This document shows, piece after piece, positions 17,997-27,146 of a stretch of DNA of 64,000 nt. Position 1 is the stretch's first letter; the number at the start of each line of letters is the position of its first letter. A program made the position numbers and the translations under genes. Under the pieces are notes generated by a model that saw only the letters and a program-made list of their open reading frames with translations, was not told the origin of the DNA and did not search any database. Origin of the DNA: Lentisphaeria bacterium (lineage in GTDB: Bacteria > Verrucomicrobiota > Lentisphaeria > Victivallales > Victivallaceae); assembly GCA_017507125.1 (NCBI GenBank), contig JAFWBQ010000092.1:1-64000 (forward strand). The letters run 5' to 3'.

Positions 17997-18824
17997 TCAC
18001 TCCTTGTAAAGAATGACAAAACGCGCTTTCCCCTCAAGGTCGCGGACGCTTTCCGCTTTGAAGTTCATAGATCTGCCAAAGGCACAAATCATCGGATTCT
18101 GGGTGTGCGACAGTTCAAAAATCGCAGCTCCCCCGGGCAGCAAATGGGCGTGGAGCTCTGAGATCATCTTTTCCATCAAAGCAAGTCCATTGTGAGGAGC
18201 AGTCAGAGCCATGACGGGTTCAAAAAAGATCTCTTTGCTGCACTCCTTGTATTCCTCTTCTGAAACATAGGGGAGATTTGCTGTGACAAGATCAAAACTC
18301 CGTTCAGAGAGATTCTGCCAGAGATCAGAGTGGATGAATTCGATATCTGTCTGATAACGTCCGGCATTGAGTTGAGCTATCTTGAGCGCTTCGGGACTCA
18401 GATCTGATGCCGTAAGCTGCAAGTCTGGCCTTTCATATTTCAATGCAATGGGAATGGCTCCGGAACCGGTTCCCATATCAAGGACCTTTCCATTCACCGG
18501 AGCAAGTTTCAGAGCAAGAGTGACAAGCTCTTCTGTTTCCGGGCGGGGAATGAGAACAGCCTGAGTTACAGTCAGTTCAAGCTCTCTGAAAGGAGCGCTT
18601 CCCAGAATGTACTGCGCAGGCTCATGCTGCGCCCTGCGCCGGAACATTTCAAGAATACGATCGCATTGGGGAGCTGCTATTTCCAGAGCCGGAACAAGGC
18701 ACAACTCCAAAAGGGGCATTCCCAGTGCACCTGACAAAAGGTAGTCGCACTCATGCCGGGGCGCATCGAAGCCGGCACTTTTCAGAATCTCAACTCCTGC
18801 TTTGCGGAGCTCTGCTGCAGTCAT
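17997..18824 (-). CDS. prmC: Peptide chain release factor N5-glutamine methyltransferase
   Basis: A 275-aa SAM-dependent methyltransferase that modifies the GGQ glutamine of release factors. It has the N-terminal helical domain (about 1-90), IPRPETEELV (about 92-101), the SAM loop DMGTGSGAIPIAL (about 116), and the catalytic signature here spelled ANLPYVSEEE (about 185) where most members have NPPY. The start overlaps the stop of the 81-aa gene upstream (ATGA). prfA is not adjacent. Confidence 0.93.
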   Translation of the reverse strand: MTAAELRKAGVEILKSAGFDAPRHECDYLLSGALGMPLLELCLVPALEIAAPQCDRILEMFRRRAQHEPAQYILGSAPFRELELTVTQAVLIPRPETEELVTLALKLAPVNGKVLDMGTGSGAIPIALKYERPDLQLTASDLSPEALKIAQLNAGRYQTDIEFIHSDLWQNLSERSFDLVTANLPYVSEEEYKECSKEIFFEPVMALTAPHNGLALMEKMISELHAHLLPGGAAIFELSHTQNPMICAFGRSMNFKAESVRDLEGKARFVILYKE

Positions 18825-19066
18825 CTTTCTGAGGCCTCGCGCATCATGTCGCGGAACTCTTCAGGAGAAAGTTCCTTGAGATGTTTGCCTTTTCTGGCCA
18901 GCTTCTCATTGAATTTGATCGCTGTTTCTGTCATGCGTTCATGAGTTTCTTCTGAACCCCCGACCAGACAGAAATTGTCCCCTTTGGTCATGCGCTTATG
19001 ACCATCTTCATTATCCAATCCCATGCCGAGCAGCATGGCATCCGGGCTTTTTTTGTTGTTGATCAT
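18821..19066 (-). CDS. Conserved 81-aa protein, unknown function
   Basis: A short acidic/basic mixed protein, MINNKKSPDA at the start, with LLGMGLDNEDGHKRMTKGDN and GGSEETHERM in the middle and EKLARKGKHLKELSPEEF at the end. I recall similar small proteins in other bacteria, but know of no function. AGGAGGA lies 8 bases before the ATG, and a promoter stands 27 bases upstream. Its stop overlaps the prmC start, so the two are translationally coupled. A much longer open frame exists upstream but begins before the promoter. Confidence 0.82.
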   Translation of the reverse strand: MINNKKSPDAMLLGMGLDNEDGHKRMTKGDNFCLVGGSEETHERMTETAIKFNEKLARKGKHLKELSPEEFRDMMREASER

Positions 19067-19092
19067 ATCAGAATTTCCTCCTTCCTGCTTAT

Positions 19093-19121
19093 AATATAAC
19101 CCTTTTTTTTCAAAATTCCAA
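19093..19121 (-). promoter_or_regulatory. Promoter of the 81-aa protein/prmC/yraN/comF run
   Basis: On the minus strand: TTGGAA (19121-19116), 17 bases, TATATT (19098-19093) within TTATATTATAA (19099-19089). A short leader with AGGAGGA follows. Confidence 0.75.
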
Positions 19122-19229
19122 TTTGGAAAAGAGGGAAAGCGGTGATATTTTAAGAAAAGAGCAATTTCTTTATCCGGAAATGCTCTCTTGCGAACATCAG
19201 TCATATTTTAGAAGATGAGGAGAGAAACA

Positions 19230-20786
19230 GTGGCTCTTTACATACTTGACAAAGTCGCTGTGAGCGCACGGAAGGCGCCACGGGATATTGATGCAAAGCT
19301 CCGTCCGGTCATCGCCGGAAAACTTGGTGTCAAGCCGGAAGAGGTGGATTATCATATCCTGAATAAGAGCATCGACTCCCGGCGCAGCGAGGCAATGTTC
19401 ATTTACCGCCTTGCCGTTTCCTCAGAAAAGAAACTGGCGCTGCCGGAACTTTCTGCTGAACAGATGGGGGCTCTCGGAAAAGCGGAGCTGCCCTTGCCGG
19501 AAAAATGTACCTTGCGGAATCCTGTGGTGGTGGGAACCGGTCCTGCCGGAATTTTCGGCGCTCTTGCTCTTGCCATGGCAGGAGCTGAACCGATAGTTAT
19601 TGACCGGGGATATCCTGTGGATCACCGCCGTGCGGAGTGGGAAAAATTTCTGCAGACAAGGAGCCTTGACACAGAAAACAATCTGCTCATAGGAGAGGGG
19701 GGCGCCGGAGCGTTTTCTGACGGAAAACTCTACACCGGAACAAAGGATGTGAACCGCCGCTTTATACTTCAGGAAATGATCGAAGCCGGAGCGCCGGAAG
19801 AAATTGCCTATTTGAGCCGTCCGCATGTCGGGTCTGACAAACTCCCTCTGATTTCCATCAATTTGCGCCGGAAGATCGAATCTCTGGGAGGAAAATTTCT
19901 TTTCGGTAAAGAGGTTACTGATGTGGCGGTTCATAATGGAAGATGCAGCGGTCTCTTTTGCGGAAGTGAACTTGTTCCGGCTCCCGCAGTATTGCTTGCG
20001 CCGGGACTGGGGGGAAGAGAGTTGGTCCGTAAACTTCTTTCAAAAGTTGCTTTTTCCATGAAACCTTTCCAGATGGGCTGCCGTATTGAGCATCCCCAGA
20101 CTCTTATTGACCGCTGTCAATACCATACCTCAAATCGTCCGGCAGCACTTGGCGCTGCCGAGTATCATCTTGTTTCCCGGCCGGGAGATGCCTGGGGCGT
20201 CAGCTCCTTCTGCATGTGTCCGGGGGGCACAGTTGTCAACGCCACAGCATGGGAAAAGCACTCCATTTCCAACGGAATGAGCAATTATGCCCGGGATGGA
20301 GAGTTTGCCAACAGCTGCCTCATCGCCACTCTTGGTGCAGATTTCTTTTCGTCTCCGGATGAGGCTTTCGGATTGATTGACAGGATCGAAACTTCTCTCT
20401 TCGATGCCGGCGGCGGCGACTACACCATGATCGCTCAGGATGCTGCCGCATTCCTTGCCGGCAGACAAGGGCTGAACAACAATCGCAGCTCCTGTGAAGT
20501 GGGGATCGTTCCCGGCAGGGTGGATCATCTGCTTATTACCGAACTGCAGAGCGCTCTGCGTGCTGCATTGAAATTTTTTGACCGTAAATGTCCCAATTTT
20601 ATCCGGGATGGAAAATTCATCGGTGTCGAAAGCTGTGTTTCTTCACCGGTACGGATCCTGCGGGATGAAAACTGTCACTCCTCACTGCCCGGACTTTATC
20701 CGGCAGGGGAGGGCGTCGGCGCCGCGGGCGGCATTCTTTCTGGAGCCGCTGACGGTATCCGCTGTGCCCTTGCCATGTTAAAGTAA
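19230..20786 (+). CDS. FAD-dependent dehydrogenase (COG2509 type)
   Basis: A flavoprotein of 518 aa. After an N-terminal extension of about 95 residues the FAD-binding turn reads VVVGTGPAGIFGALALA, followed by a middle domain with GEGGAGAFSDGKLYT, and a C-terminal FAD segment GLYPAGEGVGAAGGILSGA. The family is predicted from sequence and its substrate is unknown. I prefer the GTG start at 19230 because AGGAG lies 7 bases upstream; an in-frame ATG at 19215 precedes that site and has none. Confidence 0.88.
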   Translation: MALYILDKVAVSARKAPRDIDAKLRPVIAGKLGVKPEEVDYHILNKSIDSRRSEAMFIYRLAVSSEKKLALPELSAEQMGALGKAELPLPEKCTLRNPVVVGTGPAGIFGALALAMAGAEPIVIDRGYPVDHRRAEWEKFLQTRSLDTENNLLIGEGGAGAFSDGKLYTGTKDVNRRFILQEMIEAGAPEEIAYLSRPHVGSDKLPLISINLRRKIESLGGKFLFGKEVTDVAVHNGRCSGLFCGSELVPAPAVLLAPGLGGRELVRKLLSKVAFSMKPFQMGCRIEHPQTLIDRCQYHTSNRPAALGAAEYHLVSRPGDAWGVSSFCMCPGGTVVNATAWEKHSISNGMSNYARDGEFANSCLIATLGADFFSSPDEAFGLIDRIETSLFDAGGGDYTMIAQDAAAFLAGRQGLNNNRSSCEVGIVPGRVDHLLITELQSALRAALKFFDRKCPNFIRDGKFIGVESCVSSPVRILRDENCHSSLPGLYPAGEGVGAAGGILSGAADGIRCALAMLK

Positions 20787-22172
20787 TTTTGCCGCGATGG
20801 CGGCAAGAGTGCTGCGCTCACTGCGGTTCAATGTGACGTGTCCGTAAAGGGGCTGTCCTTTAAGTTTTTCCACGGCATAAGAAAGTCCGTTGCTGGATTT
20901 ATCCAGGTAGGGATTGTCGATCTGCCCCGGATCCCCCGTCAGTATCATCTTTGTGTCATTGCCGCAGCGGCTGATGATGGTCTTGACCTCGTGCGGGGTC
21001 AGATTTTGGGCTTCATCAACGATAACGAACTGGCGGGCGATGCTGCGTCCGCGGATATAGGTGAGAGCTTCAAGATCGATTTTGCGGGTGTTGAGCAGAG
21101 ATTCAACGGTCATTTTTGTTTGACGTTTGGGAGCCGCTTTTTCCTGGGGAAGAGAACCGCTGTCCGCAAGAAGAAACTGCAGATTATCAAAAACCGGCTG
21201 CATCCAGCTGCCGAGTTTGGCATCCTTTGATCCGGGGAGAAAACCGATGTCTTTGCCCAAAGGAATAATAGGACGGGAAACAAGAATGCGTTCAAACTCT
21301 TCCTTCTGCAAGGTCAGCTGAAGCGCTGCCGCCAGTGCCAGCAAGGTTTTTCCGGTCCCGGCGCCTCCCACGAGCGTCACCAGACGGACTGCCGGATCAA
21401 GAAGCAGGTCAAGTGCCATGCGCTGCTCCTTGTTTTTGGGAACGATATTCCAGACCCGGTCCGTGAGTGTATAGTCAAGGAGTTTCAGCTTCCCTTCTCC
21501 ATTTGCCCGTGCAACGGCGCAACGCTGACTGTTATCATCACACTCTAAAAGCGCAAAACAATTGGCGGGCAGTTGATGATCCTCCATCTCTTTTTCCTGA
21601 AAAAGACGGGTGATCGTTTCTTCAGTAACACTTTTCCGGCTTATTCCGGAATAAAATTTTTCCGAACTGACGCGGTTGCTGTCAAAGTCCATGACCCTGA
21701 TACCGAGAGCGTCAGCTTTGAGTCTGACATTGATATCCTTGCTGATCATGATCACCTGATTCTGATGTTTCAGGTGGCGTTCGTAGGCGACGCGGAGGAT
21801 CCTGTTGTCCGGCACGCTTGCGGGCATGTCTCCGGAACTGAATAGAGCATCAACAGCTTTTTCCTCCGGCGACCCCGGTTCAATGCAGGAGTTGAGAACA
21901 AAAAGCCGCCCGGTCGCTGTTTTGGAAACACGGGAAAGGGGAATCCCTTCTTTGAGTTTTCCGGGGGCGGGCTCTGACTGACGCAGACGATCCAGTTTCC
22001 GGATCACCATGCGGGCGTTGCGTCCCAGTTCATCGTTGTTCTTTTTGAATTTATCCAATTCTTCCAGAACCGCCATGGGAATTATCACATCGTTATCCTG
22101 AAAGGACTCAATACTCTGACCGCTGTGCAGCAGTACATTGGTGTCAAGAATGAAGCTTTTGATCTTTCCCAT
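20778..22172 (-). CDS. PhoH-like ATPase with N-terminal PIN domain
   Basis: A 464-aa two-domain protein. The PIN domain (about 1-140; FILDTNVLLH, LEELDKFKK, MISKDINVRLKA) has the acidic residues of PIN ribonucleases. The PhoH domain (about 245-464) has Walker A GGAGTGKTLLALAAA and Walker B FVIVDEAQN. PhoH2-type proteins are RNA helicase/RNases. It lies 18 bases downstream of the lipoprotein gene and converges with the flavoprotein gene, overlapping its 3' end by nine bases. Confidence 0.93.
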   Translation of the reverse strand: MGKIKSFILDTNVLLHSGQSIESFQDNDVIIPMAVLEELDKFKKNNDELGRNARMVIRKLDRLRQSEPAPGKLKEGIPLSRVSKTATGRLFVLNSCIEPGSPEEKAVDALFSSGDMPASVPDNRILRVAYERHLKHQNQVIMISKDINVRLKADALGIRVMDFDSNRVSSEKFYSGISRKSVTEETITRLFQEKEMEDHQLPANCFALLECDDNSQRCAVARANGEGKLKLLDYTLTDRVWNIVPKNKEQRMALDLLLDPAVRLVTLVGGAGTGKTLLALAAALQLTLQKEEFERILVSRPIIPLGKDIGFLPGSKDAKLGSWMQPVFDNLQFLLADSGSLPQEKAAPKRQTKMTVESLLNTRKIDLEALTYIRGRSIARQFVIVDEAQNLTPHEVKTIISRCGNDTKMILTGDPGQIDNPYLDKSSNGLSYAVEKLKGQPLYGHVTLNRSERSTLAAIAAKLL

Positions 22173-22190
22173 GGTGAAACCCCTTTTGTT

Positions 22191-22619
22191 TTACGGCTCC
22201 CTGTCGTAGCTTTCCCGGGCGTTGCGGAGCGCTGCGGAGCGGGAACGGACACCTGTCGCGGAGACATTGAGGATCTTTTTGCTCACAAAGGGGAAGGGCA
22301 CATAGCTTTCCATCATCACCAGATTCTGATTGATGAGGCGGGTCGCACCTTTGCTTTTTGCCTCTTTTGTCAACATCCAGATGGCATTATCAGTGGTTTG
22401 GGTGTAGGTGAAAAATGTGAACTTTCCGTCAGCAAGACCGCCGGTGATGATGGGCAGTCCGATAAAGTAGTAACCGGGAATCTGGATCAGAATCTGGCAA
22501 GTTGCCTTTTCTGTCGGTGTGCCGCAGGCAAGACCATTGAAATTCTGGGTGGACTCAATTGAGGTGCATCCGGCAAAAAGCAAACCGGCGGCAGCAAGAG
22601 AAAGAAGAGATTTTTTCAT
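22191..22619 (-). CDS. Small lipoprotein, unknown function
   Basis: A 142-aa lipoprotein: signal MKKSLLSLAAAGLLFAGC with lipobox LFAGC at about residues 14-18. The mature part starts TSIESTQNFNGL, contains a hydrophobic patch IPGYYFIGLPIITGG, and ends with a basic Arg-rich tail (GVRSRSAALRNARESYDREP). No family recognised. CAGGAG precedes the ATG at 9 bases, and a promoter sits at 22665-22693. It heads the operon with phoH. Confidence 0.8.
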   Translation of the reverse strand: MKKSLLSLAAAGLLFAGCTSIESTQNFNGLACGTPTEKATCQILIQIPGYYFIGLPIITGGLADGKFTFFTYTQTTDNAIWMLTKEAKSKGATRLINQNLVMMESYVPFPFVSKKILNVSATGVRSRSAALRNARESYDREP

Positions 22620-22664
22620 GTAATTGTGACTCCTGTGTTTGATTTATATTCAAAGTACATTGAT

Positions 22665-22693
22665 AATATAATACTTTTTTCTGTTTACTGCAA
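22665..22693 (-). promoter_or_regulatory. Promoter of the lipoprotein-phoH operon
   Basis: Minus strand: TTGCAG (22693-22688), 17 bases, TATATT (22670-22665) within TATATTAT. Confidence 0.7.
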
Positions 22694-22744
22694 GGGCGTA
22701 CAAAACAAATTTTGAAAAAAATTAACGATTTACTTTTTTGCTGC

Positions 22745-22773
22745 TTGAAAAGAGATGTGTTTGATGTCATATT
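22745..22773 (+). promoter_or_regulatory. Promoter of the pseudopilin gene
   Basis: TTGAAA (22745-22750), 17 bases, CATATT (22768-22773). The leader to the start at 22835 is about 55 bases. Confidence 0.65.
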
Positions 22774-22834
22774 AAGAGGACGTTTTGTTTGAAAATTACT
22801 ATTGATTTTTGTTTTTTACAAGGTGATGTCTGAA

Positions 22835-23539
22835 ATGGAGAGAAAAAAGAGTACTTTTACGCTCATAGAGCTGCTTGTCGTCATTGCCATTATTGCTATT
22901 CTTGCCGCCATGCTGCTTCCGGCACTTCAGCAGGCCCGGAACAGAGGACGCTCTGCGGCATGCATCAACAATATGAAACAGCTGGGACTTGCCGTCCAGA
23001 GTTACCTGGACTCCAATAATGAGTTCTATTTCGGCAATGACAATGCCGCGTCAGGAAGTGCCTCCAGTCCTCCCGGCGGGTGGGACGGATATATGATCGC
23101 AAAAGGACTTGTTTCTCTTACCGGGCTGCGCTGTCCCGGAAATGACGGAAAAGCGCCTTCCCTTGAAAATGAATGGAAGCCGGAGAATATACATTACGGA
23201 TACAATTACTTCCATCTGGGCAGTTCTGTACGCAACGGGGGCACCAGTGATGTTTCAGCAAAGTACACGCAGCTGACCAAACCTGCCAATACTCTTGCCA
23301 TGGCTGATAACCGGATCCTCGGAGGCACAGCTGACTACTCCAGCAGATCCCTTAATGACAGTTATACGGTCGGAACCTCTTTCGGACTTATCTATCCCTG
23401 GCACTCAGGAAGTTCCAATATCCTCTGGTGCGACGGACATGTTTCTGCCCTGCGCTGTATAACTGCTGAAAATGCCTACAACCCGGGAATGATCGGAAAA
23501 AAGACAAACAACCTTTCCCGTTGGAAGAGAATTCAGTGA
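22835..23539 (+). CDS. Pseudopilin-like protein, type IV/T2SS N-terminus with H-X9-DG motif
   Basis: A 234-aa protein with a prepilin N-terminus, [20 protein letters not shown], and a 20-residue hydrophobic helix. The residue before the Phe is Thr rather than the usual Gly. The C-terminal part has [14 protein letters not shown], the H-X9-DG motif typical of the large pseudopilin families of planctomycetes, verrucomicrobia and lentisphaerae. The start at 22835 follows AAGGTG at 10 bases; an earlier ATG at 22826 is too close. It lies 7 bases before a DUF4838 gene. Confidence 0.9.
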   Translation: MERKKSTFTLIELLVVIAIIAILAAMLLPALQQARNRGRSAACINNMKQLGLAVQSYLDSNNEFYFGNDNAASGSASSPPGGWDGYMIAKGLVSLTGLRCPGNDGKAPSLENEWKPENIHYGYNYFHLGSSVRNGGTSDVSAKYTQLTKPANTLAMADNRILGGTADYSSRSLNDSYTVGTSFGLIYPWHSGSSNILWCDGHVSALRCITAENAYNPGMIGKKTNNLSRWKRIQ

Positions 23540-23546
23540 GGAGCTG

Positions 23547-25838
23547 ATGATGAAGAAGATTTTAAGTACCCTGTTATCCTTTGCATTTTTTATTTCTCTG
23601 TATTCAGCAGAGATTCTTTTTTGGGAAAAAGGAAAGAATTTTTGTGAGATCCTTCTGCCCGCAAAACCCGATCCCCGGGAAAATGAAGCTGCAGAATTAC
23701 TGAAAAAAAGTTTTCCTGCCATGGGCAGCGGTAAATTTTCAAAATCAGAGGGCAATAAAGGCGTCAGAATCCATATCGGCAATACCCCTGCCGGGAAAAA
23801 GATGATTGCCGCCGCAGGCAGGATAGATCCTGACGGATTTGTTATTGATGCTCCTGACAGTAAAAATCTGGTTATCGCAGGCGGTTCCCCTTTGGGAACT
23901 CTTTTTGGAGTCATGGAGTTTCTGGAGCGTTACGCAGGCGTTATGTGGGTGTGGCCAGGCAAATACGGTACGGTCATCCCCCGGAAAGAAAGTTTTTCAG
24001 CCGTTGTCAAATATCAGCGTGAGGAACCTGCATTCCGGATCAGACAGCTGGGGGTGGATCCCTCAATGGCCCATTTTTTCCGCTTTGCCATCAGAAATAC
24101 TGACGACGAAAGAGCGCAGTACAGTCATAACATCAACAAGACCATGCCGCCCAAATTGTGGGAAAAACATCCTGAATATTTCAACATGCTCAACGGTGTC
24201 CGCCGGAAACCTGTCAAGATGAAACGTCAGGCTTGTACTTCAAATCCCGCAGTCATCAAAATCTTCATTGAAGGAGCCGCCCGTTATTTTAAGCGTTTTC
24301 CCAGGCGCGAAAGTTTCAGTGTCGCCCAGAGTGACGGCGGACACTTCTGCGAATGTCCCCAATGCCGCGCTCTGGATGTGCCCGGCGTTCCCGGTGTGAC
24401 TGACCGCTATTTTACTTTTGCCAATCAGGTGGCTGACGGTATTGCAAAAGAATTTCCGGAAAAATTCATTGCCTCTCTGGCTTATGGCGACGGAACTCAG
24501 GAGCCGCCTTCAAAAATTTCGCTGCGGCCCAATGTGATCCCCTGCCTGGTGATCCCCAGCATGTCTCATCCTCGGCAGAGCGTGGAGAAATGGGCGGCAA
24601 AAGCAAGCAACCTTTACGCCTATTTTCATTTGCACGGCAGAGAAAATCCCAAACTCTATGCCACAGTCTTTGCTGAATATCTGCGTTTTCTCAAGAAGAA
24701 CAAGGTCGTCGGCATCTGCGGCGAACTTCATCCCGCTCTGCCCAAACTCAACGGCAGTTATGAGATCGACGGTCCCCGGAGCTGGATCATCAGCAAGTTG
24801 ATATGGAACCCGCAGCAGGATCCCGGAGAGCTGCTGAAGATGTTCTGTGATAAGTTTTACGGACCTGCGGCAAAACCCATGCTGCGTTATTACTCCATTC
24901 TGGAAAAGGCATGGCAGAAACTTGACAATGTATATGACTTCCGTTGCGACTACGACAATTCTGGATTCTTTCTCTATACTCCCGGAGAGATGAAAGAGAT
25001 GGTTCAATGTGTCCGTGAAGCGGAAAAACTTGCAGGGCGGGATAAAGAAATCAAAGGCAGGATCGCAGCTTTGAAAAAACTTCTTTTCCCAAGAGCTTCT
25101 TATTACTGCTTTGCCGGATTGAAAAAAGATCCTTCACCTGAGAAGGTGATCCGTGCCATTGAAGAAGCAAAGAAACTCAACCCGGTAAACCCCATGCTTT
25201 ATTTGCCTGCTGAGGAAGCAGAAGCGGTTGATTTGGCTTTCAGAAAACTCCCTGCAGGGAAATTTTCAGCTCTGATGAAAAAAACGCCTGAGCTTGACTT
25301 TTTTGACCACTCCGGCGCAAAGTATAAAAACTTTTGCAGCAATCCCGGTTTTGAAAAACAGGGCAGGAGCCGGAAAGTCGCCGGCGCTGACTGGCAGAAA
25401 ATCAATGCCGCCGGATGGAGCAGTTGGATCGGCGTTTATACGCCCGGTTCCGTTACCATTTCTCCGGCAGCCGCACGGAGCGGAAAAAGAGGCGTGCTGT
25501 TTGACGGTTGTCAGGCGGCAACAGTCAACTATGTGATCCCTGTTTCGCCCGGAGAACGTTACAGGGTGACAGCCTGGTTCAAAGGAAAAGGGGGGCACAT
25601 TTCTGCCAACTTCAAAGACAAGGCAAAAAAATGGCTTCACAAAAGTTCTTTTATCAAATCCCGGATCGCAAATGGCAACGGGGAATTTGAAAAAATAACT
25701 ATGACCTTCTCCGTTCCCCTCAAGGCAGCAAGCTGTTCGCTCCTTTTCGGAGTCCGCGACCAGAAGAAGGGAGAGAAGATGTATTTGGATGATGTGGAAA
25801 TAATCCGCCTCGGAAACAGCGTTTCTGAAAGTAAATGA
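23547..25838 (+). CDS. Secreted DUF4838 / GH67-like protein with C-terminal CBM
   Basis: A 763-aa protein with a signal peptide (about residues 1-20). An N-terminal alpha-glucuronidase-N-like domain (about 25-140) is followed by a TIM-barrel-like DUF4838 region. There CECPQC gives C268-x-C270-x2-C273, a motif shared with the three other large proteins of this island. The last 170 residues look like a CBM4/9-type jelly roll (NPGFEKQGR, then MYLDDVEI). The family is predicted to act on uronic-acid or N-acetyl sugar polymers; no activity can be assigned. GAGGAG precedes it; ATG codons at 23547 and 23550 are both possible. Confidence 0.82.
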   Translation: MMKKILSTLLSFAFFISLYSAEILFWEKGKNFCEILLPAKPDPRENEAAELLKKSFPAMGSGKFSKSEGNKGVRIHIGNTPAGKKMIAAAGRIDPDGFVIDAPDSKNLVIAGGSPLGTLFGVMEFLERYAGVMWVWPGKYGTVIPRKESFSAVVKYQREEPAFRIRQLGVDPSMAHFFRFAIRNTDDERAQYSHNINKTMPPKLWEKHPEYFNMLNGVRRKPVKMKRQACTSNPAVIKIFIEGAARYFKRFPRRESFSVAQSDGGHFCECPQCRALDVPGVPGVTDRYFTFANQVADGIAKEFPEKFIASLAYGDGTQEPPSKISLRPNVIPCLVIPSMSHPRQSVEKWAAKASNLYAYFHLHGRENPKLYATVFAEYLRFLKKNKVVGICGELHPALPKLNGSYEIDGPRSWIISKLIWNPQQDPGELLKMFCDKFYGPAAKPMLRYYSILEKAWQKLDNVYDFRCDYDNSGFFLYTPGEMKEMVQCVREAEKLAGRDKEIKGRIAALKKLLFPRASYYCFAGLKKDPSPEKVIRAIEEAKKLNPVNPMLYLPAEEAEAVDLAFRKLPAGKFSALMKKTPELDFFDHSGAKYKNFCSNPGFEKQGRSRKVAGADWQKINAAGWSSWIGVYTPGSVTISPAAARSGKRGVLFDGCQAATVNYVIPVSPGERYRVTAWFKGKGGHISANFKDKAKKWLHKSSFIKSRIANGNGEFEKITMTFSVPLKAASCSLLFGVRDQKKGEKMYLDDVEIIRLGNSVSESK

Positions 25839-25850
25839 AGAGGGATTGGT

Positions 25851-27053
25851 ATGTACGCAAATTGGATCGCTGACCGGCAGCTCGCCTTGAGCATGCTCAA
25901 ACCCTCCCCGAAAGAAGTTGAACACGGGCTGGAACTTCACCGGGACTCACTTGTTTTTGATGCTTACGGCTTCATGCCCTCCGGCGGAGGACATAACGAA
26001 AGGGCGGAAAAGATCATTTCTGAAAACGGCTCAAAGCATGAACTTCAGGCTGCCAATGAAGAGTTTGCAAGCTGCCTTTCTTACATGAAAGACCCGGAGA
26101 TGGTCAAACTGCTTCAGCAGGCCTTTGAGTACTCCGGTGTGGATTGCATCTTTCAGAATGCGGGCGTAGAGGGCAACGATGTGGGAAACATGCTGAAACG
26201 CCTGAGCTGTTTCACCTTCCTGACCGATCACCAGCCTGAGGTTTTTGAAAGAGTCGTATGGCCGGATAAATTTGAAGAGATCCGTGCAAGGGGACACAAA
26301 GCACTTTGTTTTACCACCAATGGAGTTCCTCTGCCTTCACATTTCGTTTCGGCTGAAGAGGCACTGGAACATATTGCCGTTTTTGCCCGGTTCGGGGTCC
26401 GCATGATGCATCTCACCTACAACAGACGCAATCTTATCGGCGACGGATGTGCCGAAAAAGCCGATAGCGGCTTGAGTGATTTCGGTCGCATGGTCATCGC
26501 TGAGATGAACCGGGTGGGGATCATCCCGGATGTGGCGCACAGCGGACAGCGTACCAGTCTTGAAGCGGCACTCTGCTCGCAGAAGCCCGTAGTCGCAAGT
26601 CATACGGTTGCCGGGAAACTTTCTTTTCATTTCCGTGGAAAGTCCGATGAAGTCATTGAAGCCATCAAAAAAACAAACGGCTATGTCGGCATTTGCGCCA
26701 TTCCCCGCTTTTTGAGCGGCAGCTCAAATATCTGTGCCATGATGGATCACATTGAGTATGTCGCCCGGAAATTCGGCGTTGACCATGTCGCCATCGGAAC
26801 TGACCGTTCAACCCGCCTTGCCCCTGTTGAAATCAATGGCGTTCCGGCGCTCTCCCGGCGCGGCTGGGAAAATTTCTGGCCCGATCCCGGTGACGGCGGT
26901 TCCAAAGTGACCGAAGAGCAGTTCCGTTCTCTCGCCTTTCTCAACTGGCCCCTCTTTACTGTGGGGCTGGTTCAGAGGGGATTTTCTGACGATGAGATCA
27001 GAAAGATCATCGGCGGAAATGTACTGAGAGTCATCAGAGAAACCTCTCTTTGA
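25851..27053 (+). CDS. Membrane-dipeptidase-like protein (peptidase family M19)
   Basis: A 400-aa TIM-barrel metallohydrolase relative of renal dipeptidase. Recognisable motifs are LTYNRRNLIGDG (about residues 190-200), IPDVAHSG and VASHT (histidine ligands of the binuclear zinc site), and AIGTD near the end. However, the N-terminal H-x-D ligand pair, normally DGHND, is replaced by DAYGF (D37-F41), so the metal site may be incomplete or altered. It lacks a signal peptide and follows the DUF4838 gene by 12 bases. Confidence 0.82.
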   Translation: MYANWIADRQLALSMLKPSPKEVEHGLELHRDSLVFDAYGFMPSGGGHNERAEKIISENGSKHELQAANEEFASCLSYMKDPEMVKLLQQAFEYSGVDCIFQNAGVEGNDVGNMLKRLSCFTFLTDHQPEVFERVVWPDKFEEIRARGHKALCFTTNGVPLPSHFVSAEEALEHIAVFARFGVRMMHLTYNRRNLIGDGCAEKADSGLSDFGRMVIAEMNRVGIIPDVAHSGQRTSLEAALCSQKPVVASHTVAGKLSFHFRGKSDEVIEAIKKTNGYVGICAIPRFLSGSSNICAMMDHIEYVARKFGVDHVAIGTDRSTRLAPVEINGVPALSRRGWENFWPDPGDGGSKVTEEQFRSLAFLNWPLFTVGLVQRGFSDDEIRKIIGGNVLRVIRETSL

Positions 27054-27146
27054 AGAATTTTTCCGGAAATCGTAATAAAGCAAACAGACACAATATTACA
27101 GAAAGTTATTTCTCCGCAAACTCAAATCAGGAAAGAATTGTGATTT

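Noticed and set aside
20786-20815. TTGCCGC...GCGGCAA hairpin at the convergent flavoprotein and phoH ends
   Set aside because: It lies in the phoH coding end and lacks a T run on either strand, so a terminator cannot be supported.
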